Notes: generated by a model not told the origin, from the letters alone. Shown: positions 1 to 9,039, numbered from the stretch's first letter. The stretch: DNA of 64,000 bases from Streptomyces tubercidicus (GCF_027497495.1 NZ_CP114205.1:5332001-5396000), one strand, 5' to 3'. Made by a program: numbers and translations.

Positions 1-904
1 CCAGATCAGCGAGCTGAGCAAGCGGTACGCCAAGTCCGCCGCCCGGTATGCCGTACGGGAGCTGTCCTTCCGCGTCGAGAAGGGGCAGGTGCTGGGTCTG
101 CTGGGGCCCAACGGCGCGGGCAAGACCACCACCCTGCGGATGCTGATGGGGCTGATCACGCCCGACGAGGGGGAGATCAGGGTCTTCGGGCACGCCATCC
201 GGCCGGGCGCCCCGGTGCTGTCGCGGGTCGGCGCGTTCGTGGAGGGCCCCGGTTTCCTGCCGCATCTGTCCGGCCGCGCCAACCTCGACCTGTACTGGCA
301 GGCCACCGGCCGTCCCGCCGCCGACGCGCACCTCGACGAGGCGCTGGAGATCGCCGGTCTCGGCGACGCCCTGCAACGCGCCGTGCGCACCTACTCCCAG
401 GGCATGCGGCAGCGCCTCGCCCTGGCCCAGGCCATGCTGGGCCTGCCGGATCTGCTGATCCTCGACGAGCCGACGAACGGGCTCGACCCGCCGCAGATCC
501 GGGAGATGCGGGACGTGATGATCCGCTACGCCGCCGCCGGACGCACCGTCATCGTCTCCAGCCATCTGCTGTCCGAGGTCGAACAGAGCTGTACCCATCT
601 GGTCGTCATGGACCGCGGCCGGCTGGTGCAGGCCGGTCCGGTCGCCGAGATCGTCGGTTCCGGCGACACCCTGCTGGTCGGGGTCGCGGAGGAGGTCGGT
701 GACGCGGTGGTGGAGAAGGTGGCCGCGCTGCCGGGCGTCGTCTCGGCCGTACGCGCCGAGGGCGGTCTGCTGGTACGGCTGGACGGCCTCGGTACACCCC
801 AACTGCTCGCCGAACTCCTCCGGCTGGAGGTCCCGGTGGACCGCGTCGGCCCGCACCGCCGCCTGGAGGACGCCTTCCTCACCCTGATCGGAGGGGACCG
901 ATGA
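1..904 (+). CDS. ABC transporter ATP-binding protein (5' partial)
   Basis: ATPase subunit of an ABC exporter. The frame is open to the left edge of the window, so the true start lies upstream; the GTG at 89 sits inside the Walker A strand and is not the start. Visible motifs are Walker A (GPNGAGKTT), the signature YSQGMRQRL, Walker B LLILDEPTNGLDP and the switch-histidine strand VIVSSHLL. The C-terminal ~70 residues form the small regulatory domain common in DrrA/CcmA-like and bacitracin-type exporters. Its stop overlaps the start of the permease gene by 4 nt (ATGA), so the two are translationally coupled. The substrate cannot be read from sequence. Confidence 0.93.
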   Translation, partial: QISELSKRYAKSAARYAVRELSFRVEKGQVLGLLGPNGAGKTTTLRMLMGLITPDEGEIRVFGHAIRPGAPVLSRVGAFVEGPGFLPHLSGRANLDLYWQATGRPAADAHLDEALEIAGLGDALQRAVRTYSQGMRQRLALAQAMLGLPDLLILDEPTNGLDPPQIREMRDVMIRYAAAGRTVIVSSHLLSEVEQSCTHLVVMDRGRLVQAGPVAEIVGSGDTLLVGVAEEVGDAVVEKVAALPGVVSAVRAEGGLLVRLDGLGTPQLLAELLRLEVPVDRVGPHRRLEDAFLTLIGGDR

Positions 905-1764
905 CCGCGACCCCCACGGCGGCACGGGCGCCGGGCTACCGCCCGCGCCGCACCCTCCCGCTGCGCGTCGAGGCCCGGCGCCAGCTGCGGCGCCGCCGCA
1001 CACTGGTGATCGCTGCCGTCCTGGCGCTGCTGCCGTTCGTGCTGGTGGCGGCGTTCGCGATCGGCGGTGACCCGGAAGGCCGCGGCAACGGCCGGATCAC
1101 GCTGATGGACGGGGCGACCGCGTCCGGCGGCAACTTCGCCGCGACCGCGCTGTTCGTCTCCGCGGGCTTTCTGCTGGTGGTGCCGGTGGCGCTGTTCTGC
1201 GGGGACACCGTCGCGTCGGAGGCGAGCTGGTCGTCGCTGCGCTATCTGCTCGCCGCGCCGGTGCCACGGGCCCGGCTGCTGCTGAGCAAGCTCACCGTCG
1301 GGCTGCTGTTCAGCGCCGCCGCGATGCTGCTGCTGCCGCTGGTCGCGCTGGCCGTGGGCAGCGCCGCGTACGGCTGGGGGCCGCTGCAACTGCCCACCGG
1401 CGGTGCGCTGTCCGCGGGCGAGGCGGTGCCGCGGCTGGCCGTCGTGGTCGGCTACCTCTTCGTCAGCCAGCTGGTCACCGCGGCCCTGGCGTTCTGGCTG
1501 TCGACGGTGACCGACGCGCCGCTGGGCGCGGTCGGCGGTGCCGTCGGGCTGACCATCGTCGGCAATGTCCTCGATCAGGTCACCGCCCTCGGCGCCTGGC
1601 GGAATGTGCTGCCGGCGCACTGGCAGTACTCCTGGGTGGACGCCCTCCAGCCCCGGATGGAGTGGTCCGGGATGATCCAGGGCTTGGCGGTCTCGGTGGC
1701 GTACGCCCTGGTGCTGGGCGCGCTGGCGTTCCGGGGGTTCGCGCGCAAGGACGTGGTGTCGTGA
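901..1764 (+). CDS. ABC transporter permease (ABC-2 type)
   Basis: Membrane partner of the preceding ATPase, 287 aa. After an Arg-rich cytosolic N-terminus there is a first membrane segment at about residues 35-55, then five more hydrophobic segments (around 80-100, 130-155, 175-200, 205-220, 260-280), the usual six-helix layout of ABC-2 permeases. The start is fixed by the ATGA overlap with the ATPase stop. Likely function is export of a small molecule, peptide or lipid; no neighbouring biosynthetic gene identifies the cargo. Confidence 0.88.
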   Translation: MTATPTAARAPGYRPRRTLPLRVEARRQLRRRRTLVIAAVLALLPFVLVAAFAIGGDPEGRGNGRITLMDGATASGGNFAATALFVSAGFLLVVPVALFCGDTVASEASWSSLRYLLAAPVPRARLLLSKLTVGLLFSAAAMLLLPLVALAVGSAAYGWGPLQLPTGGALSAGEAVPRLAVVVGYLFVSQLVTAALAFWLSTVTDAPLGAVGGAVGLTIVGNVLDQVTALGAWRNVLPAHWQYSWVDALQPRMEWSGMIQGLAVSVAYALVLGALAFRGFARKDVVS

Positions 1765-1775
1765 CGGCGGGGTGA

Positions 1776-1803
1776 CCGGGGCAGGGGTGCCTTGCCGCCC
1801 CGG
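1776..1803. terminator. Short GC hairpin between convergent genes
   Basis: A 7-bp inverted repeat (CCGGGGC at 1776-1782 with GCCCCGG at 1797-1803) lies in the 50-bp gap between the permease stop and the stop of the oppositely transcribed esterase gene. Position and GC content fit a bidirectional terminator. There is no U-tract, which is common in Streptomyces. Confidence 0.4.
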
Positions 1804-1814
1804 GGCCGCCCCCG

Positions 1815-2825
1815 TCAGGCCGTCGGCCCCTGCATCCGCGCGCTGACCCAGCGCATCGTGCCCTCGCCCAGGCCCCGTACGTAGGTCGCCGCGCTGTGGG
1901 TGCCGTCCGGCACGATCTGCAGCCGGGTGTGCAGCGGACCGTGCCCGTACTGCGCGAGGAACGTCCGGACCTTCGGCAGCACGGTGTGCTCCCGGGACCC
2001 GTCCTGGAAGGCGAGGTAGACATCCGGTCCGCCGCGCGTCATCAGGCGGCGGGCCAGGACCTCCGGGTTGTTCTCCTGCTCCTCCTTGGCGTGGCCCTTC
2101 CACAGCGGTGAGTCGGGCACGATGTCCGGCCCGTTGGGTATCGCCACCTCGAAGGTGTCCGGGTGCTGGAGCACGTTCTTCAGCGCCGCGAAGCCGCCCG
2201 ACGAGGAGCCCATGATCGCCCAGGCGTCGCGGGTCTTGAGGGTGCGGAAGTTCTGCCGTACGAGGTCGGGCACGTCCTGGCTGAGCCAGGTGCCGATCTT
2301 CGGGTGGCCCGGTATGTCGCTGCCGTCGTAGTAGTGCTTGTCATCGGGGTTGAGCACCGGCATGACGACGATGAAGGGCAGGCTGCTGCCGTTCTCCGAC
2401 CACTGGGCCAGGTGCTCCTGGAGCGCCAGGTCGGTGCCGCTCCAGTAGTTGACGGGGTAGCCGTACGAACCGGGCAGCGCCTCCATCACCGGGAAGCCCT
2501 TGCGGGCGTTGCGCTTGTCGTAGTACTCCGGCGGCGCCCAGACCCAGACCTTGCCGGTGAAGCCGGACTTCGGCCCGTGCAGGGTGGTCACCCCGATCGG
2601 GGTGTTCCGGCCGGCCCCGCCGACCCGGCTCGCCTCGTCGAAGCTGATCGGCTTCGTGGGCCACTGCACCAGCGAGCGCTTTCCGGGCGGGCCTTCGTGC
2701 AGCGCGCGGTTGGCCTGGGTGCTGCCGGACCGTACGGGGGAGGTGCTGGAGCCGCAGCCGGCCGTGGCGGCGAGGACGGTCAGGCTGATCAGCGCGATCA
2801 CCGGACGGAACAGGGCTTTGTGCAC
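1815..2825 (-). CDS. Putative secreted esterase lipoprotein (esterase D/antigen 85 family)
   Basis: Alpha/beta-hydrolase of the putative-esterase family (PF00756-like), 336 aa. I chose the GTG at 2825 because AAGGAG sits 7 nt upstream and it yields a clean lipoprotein signal: short basic N-terminus, hydrophobic core, then TAGC with Cys24 as the lipidated residue. A longer frame upstream adds an unlikely Arg-rich leader. The nucleophile elbow is GSSSGG, the histidine is probably in GTHSAA near the C-terminus, and an acid lies before it. Members hydrolyse esters or transfer acyl/mycolyl groups; Streptomyces has no mycolates, so a cell-surface carboxylesterase is more likely. It converges on the ABC operon and diverges from the FUSC gene. 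Confidence 0.85.
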   Translation of the reverse strand: MHKALFRPVIALISLTVLAATAGCGSSTSPVRSGSTQANRALHEGPPGKRSLVQWPTKPISFDEASRVGGAGRNTPIGVTTLHGPKSGFTGKVWVWAPPEYYDKRNARKGFPVMEALPGSYGYPVNYWSGTDLALQEHLAQWSENGSSLPFIVVMPVLNPDDKHYYDGSDIPGHPKIGTWLSQDVPDLVRQNFRTLKTRDAWAIMGSSSGGFAALKNVLQHPDTFEVAIPNGPDIVPDSPLWKGHAKEEQENNPEVLARRLMTRGGPDVYLAFQDGSREHTVLPKVRTFLAQYGHGPLHTRLQIVPDGTHSAATYVRGLGEGTMRWVSARMQGPTA

Positions 2826-3091
2826 GGGACTCTCCTTGCCGGACACCCGGGACTCGTCCCGGTTGTGGAACAAGAGGAAGCGGCACGGCTTCCGGTTTCC
2901 CCGCCGGGATGTCGGCTTCCTCGCACCGGCCGCCCGGGATGTCGGCATCGCCTTGGTGACCTGGGACGTTGTGTGCGGGGACGAAAGGTCGCCTTTACCA
3001 GGATTTTCCCGGTGGACGGGGCGGGACGCGGGGTGCGGAGCCCGCTCCGGCCATACCGGAACCCCTGCCTCCGGCCCCGTATCCTCTCGCC

Positions 3092-5236
3092 ATGACCTGG
3101 TCGCGTGCGCTCAAGGAGGCCGCCCGCTCGGGGCTGACCATCGAGCGGACCAAGCTCACCCCACTGATCGCGATCCGTGGCTCGGCCGGCGTCGCCATCG
3201 TCATCGGGCTGTGCCTGTGGCTCGGCGACCCGGCGCTGGCGGTCTCCTCCGCCTTCGGCGCGTTCTCCTCCGGCATCGTCACCTTCCAGCGCAGCATGCG
3301 GCCGCGGCCGGTGCTCGCACTCGCCGTCGCGGGCGCGCTGGCGGTCTCCACCTTCCTCGGCTATCTGGCCGCCGCCCATGTCGTCGCCTTCGTCCTGCTG
3401 CTGGCCGGCTGGACCTTCCTGGCGGGCATGGCCTGGGCGATCGGCCCGGTCTCCGGGCTGGCCGGCACCCAGACCGTGGCGATCATGCTGGTCACCGTCA
3501 CCCTGCCGACCTCCGTCCTGGGCGCGGCGGAACACGCCGCCCTGATCTTCTTCGGCGGCCTCGTCCAGGCGACCCTCATCGTGGTCTTCCCGGTCCGCCC
3601 CTGGGGCGTTCAGCGCGATGCGCTCGCCGACGCCCTGGCCGACGAGGCGGACTACGCCCGGCGGCTGCGGCACGACCCGGTGGCCCCCTTCGACCCGGCG
3701 CCCCTGATGGACGCCCGCCTCGCCTCGGCCGTGACGCCGCGTCAGGCCCGGCGCCGCCCCGTCCAGCTGCACGGGCCCCGCGGCCTGGCCGAACGCGTCC
3801 GGCCGGTGCTCGCCTCCCTCGCCGACCCGGTCGTCGGCGCCCCGCTGGAAGGCCCCGAACGTGACCGGGCCCGCGAACTGCTGGGCGCCGCGGCCACCGT
3901 CCTGGACGCCGTCGCCCATGCCGTACGGCACGCCCGGCCGGTCCGGCTGCCCCCCGAGGCGATGGCCACCCTCGAAGTCCCGGCGACCGGCCCGATGCTG
4001 CACGGGGCCGCCCGCCGCTCCGCCTACCGCCTGATCGCCCTGCTCGCCGACGCCGTGGAACTCACCGATGAGCCGGTCGAGGCCACCCGCCCCACCACCG
4101 AGGCCGAACGCGGCCATCTGCTGCGCCCCAGCGTCCCCAAGCTGGTCCCCGGCGCCCTGCGCGCCCTGCACCGCGAGGCCCGCTGGACCTCGCACATCTT
4201 CCGGCACGCCCTCCGGGTCGCCGCGGTCGCCGCGGCCGGCTATCTGCTGGGCACCGCGCTGCCGTTCGGCCACGGCTACTGGGCGCCGCTCGCCTCCGTC
4301 ATGGTGATGCGCCCCGACTTCGCGCAGACCTACTCCCGCGGCGTCGCCCGCTTCAGCGGCACGCTCGTCGGCGTCGGCATCGCGGGGGCGCTGATGGCCG
4401 TGGCGCACCCGGGCATGTACGTCAGCGCCGGGCTGGCCGTGGTCTGCGTCGGGCTGATGTATCTGCTGATGCGCACCGGCTTCTCGGTGACCTCGGCGTG
4501 TGTGGCCGCCTATGTCGTCTTCCTGCTCGGTATCGCCGGCGCCGGCTGGGAACAGACCGTCCAGGAACGTGTGGTGCTCACCCTGCTGGGCGGGCTGCTC
4601 GCGATGCTGTCGTACGCGCTGTTCCCCGCCTGGGAGACCCCCAAGCTGCGCGACCGCCTCGCCGCATGGCTCGCGGCCAACGGGCAGTACGCGCTGGCCG
4701 TGTTCGACCTCTACGCCACGCCCGCCGAACGCCGCCCCCGGCAGGTCCGCGACGCCCTGCTGGACTCCCGGGCCGCCCGCGCCGCCTGGGAGGAGAGCGA
4801 GGCCCGCGCCGAGAAGGAGCCCGTACGCCACCGTGGTCTCTCGCCCGCCTCGGCGAAGGCGGCCGGGGCCGCGCTCGGCACCATGGGCCGGGTCACCATG
4901 ATCCTGGAGGTCCATCTCCCCGAACGGGACGCCGCGTCCTCCCCGGGCGCCACCGCGTTCGCCTTCGAGCTGCGGGACTCCCTGGAGGAGGCCACCCGGG
5001 CCGTACGGGAACGGGGCGAATTGAACTGGAGCGCGCTGCGGGCCGTATGGGAGAGATGGGACGCGGAGGACGAGAACCGCGGTGTCGCGCTGCGCGTCGC
5101 GGATCTGCTCCTCGACGCGCTCGACGACCTCGCCGAGGCACTGTCCGCGGAGCCGGAGCCGGAGCCGGAGCCGGAACTGGAGCCGGATGCGGACAGCGGG
5201 GCGGCGCACGGCACGGAGGAGAACAGCGGCCGGTGA
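3092..5236 (+). CDS. FUSC-family integral membrane protein
   Basis: 714-aa membrane protein with two blocks of hydrophobic helices (about residues 25-175 and 375-520) separated by a soluble region, the arrangement of the FUSC/YccS/aromatic-acid-exporter family. Family members are proposed to export aromatic acids or other small molecules; no substrate is implied here. The ATG at 3092 begins the conserved MTWSRALKEAA segment, whereas upstream frame is Pro/Arg-rich and not protein-like. The C-terminus ends in an acidic Glu-Pro repeat (hexamer GAGCCG/GAGCCC-type repeats around 5150-5180), probably a disordered tail. The gene is monocistronic, diverging from the esterase across ~265 bp. Confidence 0.85.
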   Translation: MTWSRALKEAARSGLTIERTKLTPLIAIRGSAGVAIVIGLCLWLGDPALAVSSAFGAFSSGIVTFQRSMRPRPVLALAVAGALAVSTFLGYLAAAHVVAFVLLLAGWTFLAGMAWAIGPVSGLAGTQTVAIMLVTVTLPTSVLGAAEHAALIFFGGLVQATLIVVFPVRPWGVQRDALADALADEADYARRLRHDPVAPFDPAPLMDARLASAVTPRQARRRPVQLHGPRGLAERVRPVLASLADPVVGAPLEGPERDRARELLGAAATVLDAVAHAVRHARPVRLPPEAMATLEVPATGPMLHGAARRSAYRLIALLADAVELTDEPVEATRPTTEAERGHLLRPSVPKLVPGALRALHREARWTSHIFRHALRVAAVAAAGYLLGTALPFGHGYWAPLASVMVMRPDFAQTYSRGVARFSGTLVGVGIAGALMAVAHPGMYVSAGLAVVCVGLMYLLMRTGFSVTSACVAAYVVFLLGIAGAGWEQTVQERVVLTLLGGLLAMLSYALFPAWETPKLRDRLAAWLAANGQYALAVFDLYATPAERRPRQVRDALLDSRAARAAWEESEARAEKEPVRHRGLSPASAKAAGAALGTMGRVTMILEVHLPERDAASSPGATAFAFELRDSLEEATRAVRERGELNWSALRAVWERWDAEDENRGVALRVADLLLDALDDLAEALSAEPEPEPEPELEPDADSGAAHGTEENSGR

Positions 5237-5406
5237 ACGAGAGGGGGCGCGGCGGGCAACGAGAGGGAGGCGCCGTGGGGAACCATTCCGGGTCCCCGGT
5301 AGTCTTAACAGTTGCCCGCATTGAACACTATTGGTCGCCCATGGGGTTGTCTGCAGCGCAATGCCCCAGGAACCCGCCCCGTCGCGAGAGAGCACACGAA
5401 CTCCCC

Positions 5407-6486
5407 ATGGCCTCCAGCACTTCGCCCGGTACATACGACATAGGCATCGACCTCGGCACGGCCAACACCCTGGTGTACGCCCGCGGTAAGGGCGTGGTGC
5501 TGAACGAGCCGTCCGTTGTCGCGGTCAACGCCGCCGGAGCGGTGATCGCCGTGGGCGAGGAGGCCAAGCGGACCATCGGCCGCACCCCCTCCGGGATCAC
5601 CGCGATGCGCCCGCTCCGCGAAGGTGTCATCGCCGACTTCGACGCCGCCGAGCAGATGCTCCGCGCCCTGATGAAGAAGGCGCTGCCCAGCCGCCGTTTC
5701 TCCCGGCCGCGGGTCGTCATCTGCGTCCCCTCCGGCATCACCGGTGTCGAACGGCGCGCGGTCATCGACTCCGCCCGGGGCGCCGGTGCCCGCGAAGTGC
5801 ACCTGATCGAGGAGCCGATGGCCGCCGCGATCGGCGCCGGCCTCCCGGTGAGCGAGCCGGTCGGCTGCATGGTGGTCGACATCGGCGGCGGCACGACCGA
5901 GGTCGCCGTGGTCTCCATGGGCGGCCTGGTCACCGCCCAGTCCGTACGGGTCGCCGGGGACGCCCTGGACGCCGCCGTCAGCTCCTACATCAAGAAGAAG
6001 CACTCCCTGGACATCGGTGAGCGCACCGCCGAGGACATCAAGATCGCCATCGGCTCGGCGGTCTGGACCCCGGTCGACGTGGACGAGGACGGCGAACCCG
6101 AGCGCCCGTCCACCTACACGGTCCGCGGCCGCGACCACGTCAACGGCCTGCCCCGCATCCAGGAGATCACCGAGGAGGAGATCCGCGAGGCACTGGCCGA
6201 ACCGGTCGACGCGATCGTCCGCGCCGTCCACCGCACCCTCGACGACTGCCCCCCGGAGCTCTCCGGCGACATCGTCGAGCACGGCATCGCCCTGACCGGC
6301 GGCGGCGCCCTGCTCCGCGGCCTGGACCGGCGGCTGCGCCAGGAGATGGGCGTCCCGGTCCGGGTCGCCGACGAGCCCCTGGACTGTGTCGTCAACGGCA
6401 CCGCCAAGTGCGTCGACGAATTCGCCGGCCTGCACGGCCTGCTGACGGGCGCCAAGGAGCAGCCGCGGAAGACGGTGCGGCTGTAG
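5407..6486 (+). CDS. MreB/Mbl-like actin homologue
   Basis: Bacterial actin of the MreB family, 359 aa. The nucleotide-binding signatures are intact: phosphate-1 loop DIGIDLGTANT near the N-terminus, phosphate-2 loop VVDIGGGTTEVAVV around residues 157-170, and adenosine motif ALTGGGALLRGL near residue 300. The canonical Streptomyces mreB sits in an mreBCD-pbp2-sfr cluster; none of those genes flank this one, so this is probably the extra MreB-like paralogue rather than the main MreB. Streptomyces MreB and Mbl act in spore-wall synthesis; the role of this paralogue is inferred only. Start chosen at the first ATG before the conserved strand; its ribosome binding site is weak. Confidence 0.9.
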   Translation: MASSTSPGTYDIGIDLGTANTLVYARGKGVVLNEPSVVAVNAAGAVIAVGEEAKRTIGRTPSGITAMRPLREGVIADFDAAEQMLRALMKKALPSRRFSRPRVVICVPSGITGVERRAVIDSARGAGAREVHLIEEPMAAAIGAGLPVSEPVGCMVVDIGGGTTEVAVVSMGGLVTAQSVRVAGDALDAAVSSYIKKKHSLDIGERTAEDIKIAIGSAVWTPVDVDEDGEPERPSTYTVRGRDHVNGLPRIQEITEEEIREALAEPVDAIVRAVHRTLDDCPPELSGDIVEHGIALTGGGALLRGLDRRLRQEMGVPVRVADEPLDCVVNGTAKCVDEFAGLHGLLTGAKEQPRKTVRL

Positions 6487-6722
6487 GGAGGCGCGGGGCA
6501 CGCGCAAGGAGGGCGCGAGAAGGGGCGGACGGGCCAACCCGGAGCCCGCGAGCGCGATTTGCCGATCCGGCAAGAACCCTCGCGCCCGCCGCACCGGCCA
6601 CGTCATGATCGGGACGGAGCGGTCAGGGGCCACGGCGCGGCACGACGACTCGTCGGCACCGCCGTCCCCCGCACCGCCCCCGCCCTCACCAGCGCGGCCG
6701 TACTCGCCCCAGGAGGAAACAC

Positions 6723-7781
6723 ATGCCGCAGCCCGCCGAGACGACGACGCCCACGACGCCCACGACGCCCCCACCCCCGCAAGAGCAGGCCCCGGCGGCG
6801 ACCCACCGCACGGTAGAGGTCCCCGGCGGCCGCATCCACCTGGTGGAGCAGGGCACCGGACCGCTCGTCCTGCTGGTCCACGGATTCCCCGAGTCGTGGT
6901 ACTCGTGGCGCCACCAGCTCCCGGCCCTCGCCGCGGCGGGCTACCGGGCGGTCGCCATCGACGTACGCGGCTACGGACGCTCCTCGAAGCCCCGCGACGT
7001 GGCGGCCTACCGGATGCTGGCCCATGTCGCCGACAACGCCGCCGTGGTGCGCGCCCTCGGCGAGGAGACCGCCGTCATCGCGGGCCACGACTGGGGCTCA
7101 CCCATCGCCGCCAACTCGGCGCTGCTGCGGCCCGATGTCTTCACCGCTGTGGCGCTGCTCAGCGTGCCGTACACGCCGCGCGGCGGGCCCCGGCCCAGCG
7201 AGGCGTTCGCGCGGATCGGCGGCGACGAGGAGTTCTACGTCAGCTACTTCCAGGAGCCGGGCCGGGCGGAAGCGGAGATCGAACCCGATGTCCGCGGCTG
7301 GCTCGCCGGTCTCTACGCGGGTCTCTCGGGCGACGCCGAGCCCACCTCCGGCCTCGGCCTCTTCGCCGTGGCCCCGGGCGGAAAGATGTCCGACCGCTTC
7401 CCCGCAGGCCCGCCCCGGCCGCTGTCCTGGCTCACCGAAGCCGATCTCGACTTCTACGCCGCAGAGTTCGAGCGGACCGGCCTGACCGGCGGCCTCAACC
7501 GCTACCGCAACGTCGACCGCGACTGGGAGGACCTCGCCGCCTGGGACGGCGCCCCGCTCACCCAGCCCGCCCTCTTCATCGCCGGTGAACACGACGCCTC
7601 CACCGACTGGATGGCCAACGCCGTCAAGGCGTTCCCCCACACCCTCCCCGCCCTCTCCGCCGCCCACTTCCTCGACGGCTGCGGCCACTGGGTCCAACAG
7701 GAAAACCCCGACGAGGTCAACCGACTCCTCGTCGACTGGCTGCGCGGGCTGCCTGCGGCGGCGGTGCGGGCGAAGGGCTAG
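6723..7781 (+). CDS. Alpha/beta hydrolase, epoxide-hydrolase type
   Basis: 352-aa soluble alpha/beta hydrolase resembling epoxide hydrolases. The oxyanion-hole HGFPESW is the hallmark of the family, GHDWG carries the nucleophilic Asp, and GCGHWVQQENP near the C-terminus carries the catalytic His. The cap region contains Tyr residues (around LDFYAAEF) that usually polarise the epoxide. The start is strongly supported by AGGAGG 7 nt before the ATG at 6723. The N-terminus holds a low-complexity Thr/Pro stretch encoded by a GACGCCCAC-like repeat. Likely role is hydrolysis of epoxides in detoxification or secondary metabolism; haloalkane dehalogenase is the main alternative but is less likely given HGFPESW. 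Confidence 0.88.
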   Translation: MPQPAETTTPTTPTTPPPPQEQAPAATHRTVEVPGGRIHLVEQGTGPLVLLVHGFPESWYSWRHQLPALAAAGYRAVAIDVRGYGRSSKPRDVAAYRMLAHVADNAAVVRALGEETAVIAGHDWGSPIAANSALLRPDVFTAVALLSVPYTPRGGPRPSEAFARIGGDEEFYVSYFQEPGRAEAEIEPDVRGWLAGLYAGLSGDAEPTSGLGLFAVAPGGKMSDRFPAGPPRPLSWLTEADLDFYAAEFERTGLTGGLNRYRNVDRDWEDLAAWDGAPLTQPALFIAGEHDASTDWMANAVKAFPHTLPALSAAHFLDGCGHWVQQENPDEVNRLLVDWLRGLPAAAVRAKG

Positions 7782-7852
7782 CCGCCGCTCCGCGTCCGGC
7801 TCATATAGGCCGCCAGGCCGTCCAGGATCCGCTCCAGGCCGAACGCTGCGCT
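7778..7852 (-). pseudogene. C-terminal relic of a TetR-family regulator
   Basis: On the minus strand, immediately against the epoxide hydrolase stop, about 24 codons read AFGLERILDGLAAYMSR and end in TAG. This is the typical C-terminal helix of TetR-family regulators, which often end in FGLERILDGL-like sequence. No DNA-binding domain or further in-frame sequence exists upstream, so the rest of the gene is gone. A TetR gene convergent with an epoxide hydrolase would be a natural regulator pair. Too short for certainty. Confidence 0.45.
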
Positions 7853-7877
7853 GACGGCCGCTCCGCCTGCACGCCGA

Positions 7878-7907
7878 CTGCCCCGGTGTGGCATCACACC
7901 GGGGCAG
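7878..7907 (-). terminator. Perfect 13-bp hairpin terminator
   Basis: Inverted repeat CTGCCCCGGTGTG / CACACCGGGGCAG with a 4-nt GCAT loop, 19 bp past the stop of the small secreted-protein gene on the minus strand. Perfect stem in the right place; likely its terminator. Confidence 0.7.
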
Positions 7908-7925
7908 CGGGCTTGCTTGGCGCGG

Positions 7926-8177
7926 TCAGCGGTTGAAGATCGGCATGATTTCCTTGCTGTCGTCGCACCAGACCTCGTGGTACCCGTTCGCCTGGGCGTT
8001 CGGGAGTTCCTTCGCTTCGCACTCCGCCTTCGAGGGGTACTTGTCGGCGCCGACGGGGATCCAGCCGTCGCCGGGCGGCGGGGCGGCGGAGGCGGTGGCG
8101 GCGGTCAGCGGAATCGCGATCGCCGCGGCACCGACGGCCAGGCCGACACGGAGGCGAGTGTTCCAGGACGACTTCAT
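7926..8177 (-). CDS. Small secreted protein, function unknown
   Basis: 83-aa protein. Residues 1-32 form a Sec signal peptide: basic MKSSWNTRLR, a hydrophobic core, and an Ala-rich cleavage region ending ATASA. The mature part is ~50 residues with two cysteines (in AECEAKE and VWCDDS) that could form a disulfide, giving a compact extracellular domain. AGGAG lies 6 nt before the ATG. It resembles small Streptomyces exported proteins but I do not recognise a named family. Downstream of the DUF4232 gene on the same strand, with its own leader region and terminator. Confidence 0.75.
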   Translation of the reverse strand: MKSSWNTRLRVGLAVGAAAIAIPLTAATASAAPPPGDGWIPVGADKYPSKAECEAKELPNAQANGYHEVWCDDSKEIMPIFNR

Positions 8178-8220
8178 GGGTTTCTCCTTAGCTTGTCTTT
8201 CGCGTGCTGAGCCGGTCCCG

Positions 8221-8243
8221 CTCTGAGCTGGTCCGGCTCAGAG
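8221..8243 (-). terminator. Hairpin after the DUF4232 gene
   Basis: CTCTGAGC (8221-8228) pairs with GCTCAGAG (8236-8243). An overlapping alternative stem, TGAGCCGG/CCGGCTCA, can form with sequence just to the left, so two mutually exclusive hairpins are possible. Located ~40 bp after the lipoprotein stop and ~45 bp before the small secreted gene. Confidence 0.5.
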
Positions 8244-8280
8244 AGGTTCCGGGCGCATGTTCCGGACAGTGCCGGGCCGG

Positions 8281-9039
8281 TCAGCCGATCGGGTTGACGA
8301 AGGTGCCCGGGTGGGTGGCGCCGCGCTGGTCGACGAGCGTGCCGAAGGGCCACTCGATGGTGATCGACTTGGTCTCGTTGGGCGGCGTGACCTCGGCCCG
8401 TGCGGGCTGGTAGAAGCCGGTGTCTTCCTTGGTCATCGCGACATTGATTTTGAAGTCGGTGCTGTCGCCCGGCGCCAGGGTGATCGAGCCGTGCTTGGCC
8501 GACGAGCGGGCCAGCGACCAGCGCTCGCCGCCGTTCTCGGATGTGAAGTCCACGCCTGCGAAGCCTCCGATCACGCAGCTGCTGCTGCCCTTGTTGGTCA
8601 GTACGACACTGGCCGTCGACGTGCCGTCCTCGTCCGGGACCGCGTCCTCGCCCGTGGCGAACGCGGCCTTCAGGCCGGAGGTGTGGCAGCGCTGGGCGCC
8701 CGAGCCCGCCTTGCCGCCGTTGGCGGCCGACGCGCCGCCCGACTGCTTGCCCGCGCCGCCCGACTGCTTGCCCGCGCTGTCCGAGTCGCCCGCCTTTGCG
8801 TCGGACTTGGCGCCGGAGCCGGCCTTGGCATCGGAGCTCTGCGACCCGGAAGAGGAACCCGTGCCGCCGGACTCGGCGGCGGCCATGCCCTTGTCCGACT
8901 GGCCCGCGGGCTTCACCTCGTCGGCGCCCGAGCCGTTGCAGGCGGTCAGGGTGAGACCGGCGACCGCGGTCAGGGCCGCGGCGGCGGTGCGCACGGTGCG
9001 GCGGCGGCGAGCGGTGCGGGCTGTGGTGCAGGAGCTCAT
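8281..9039 (-). CDS. DUF4232-domain lipoprotein
   Basis: 252-aa exported protein. The N-terminus is Arg-rich, then hydrophobic, then lipobox LTAC with Cys34 as the lipid-modified residue. Residues ~40-110 are a low-complexity Gly/Ser/Lys/Ala linker, and residues ~112-252 match the DUF4232 domain: CHTSGLKAAF opening, TNKGSSSCVIGGF core with paired cysteines, and the WPFGTLVD region near the end. This domain is abundant in Streptomyces surface lipoproteins; its function is not established. The minus-strand start is followed upstream by ~600 bp of non-coding sequence. Confidence 0.85.
   Translation of the reverse strand: MSSCTTARTARRRRTVRTAAAALTAVAGLTLTACNGSGADEVKPAGQSDKGMAAAESGGTGSSSGSQSSDAKAGSGAKSDAKAGDSDSAGKQSGGAGKQSGGASAANGGKAGSGAQRCHTSGLKAAFATGEDAVPDEDGTSTASVVLTNKGSSSCVIGGFAGVDFTSENGGERWSLARSSAKHGSITLAPGDSTDFKINVAMTKEDTGFYQPARAEVTPPNETKSITIEWPFGTLVDQRGATHPGTFVNPIG

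Noticed and set aside
2798..5434. Long minus-strand frame opposite the FUSC gene
   Set aside because: Composition is a GC-rich shadow; the plus-strand frame has ordered membrane segments.
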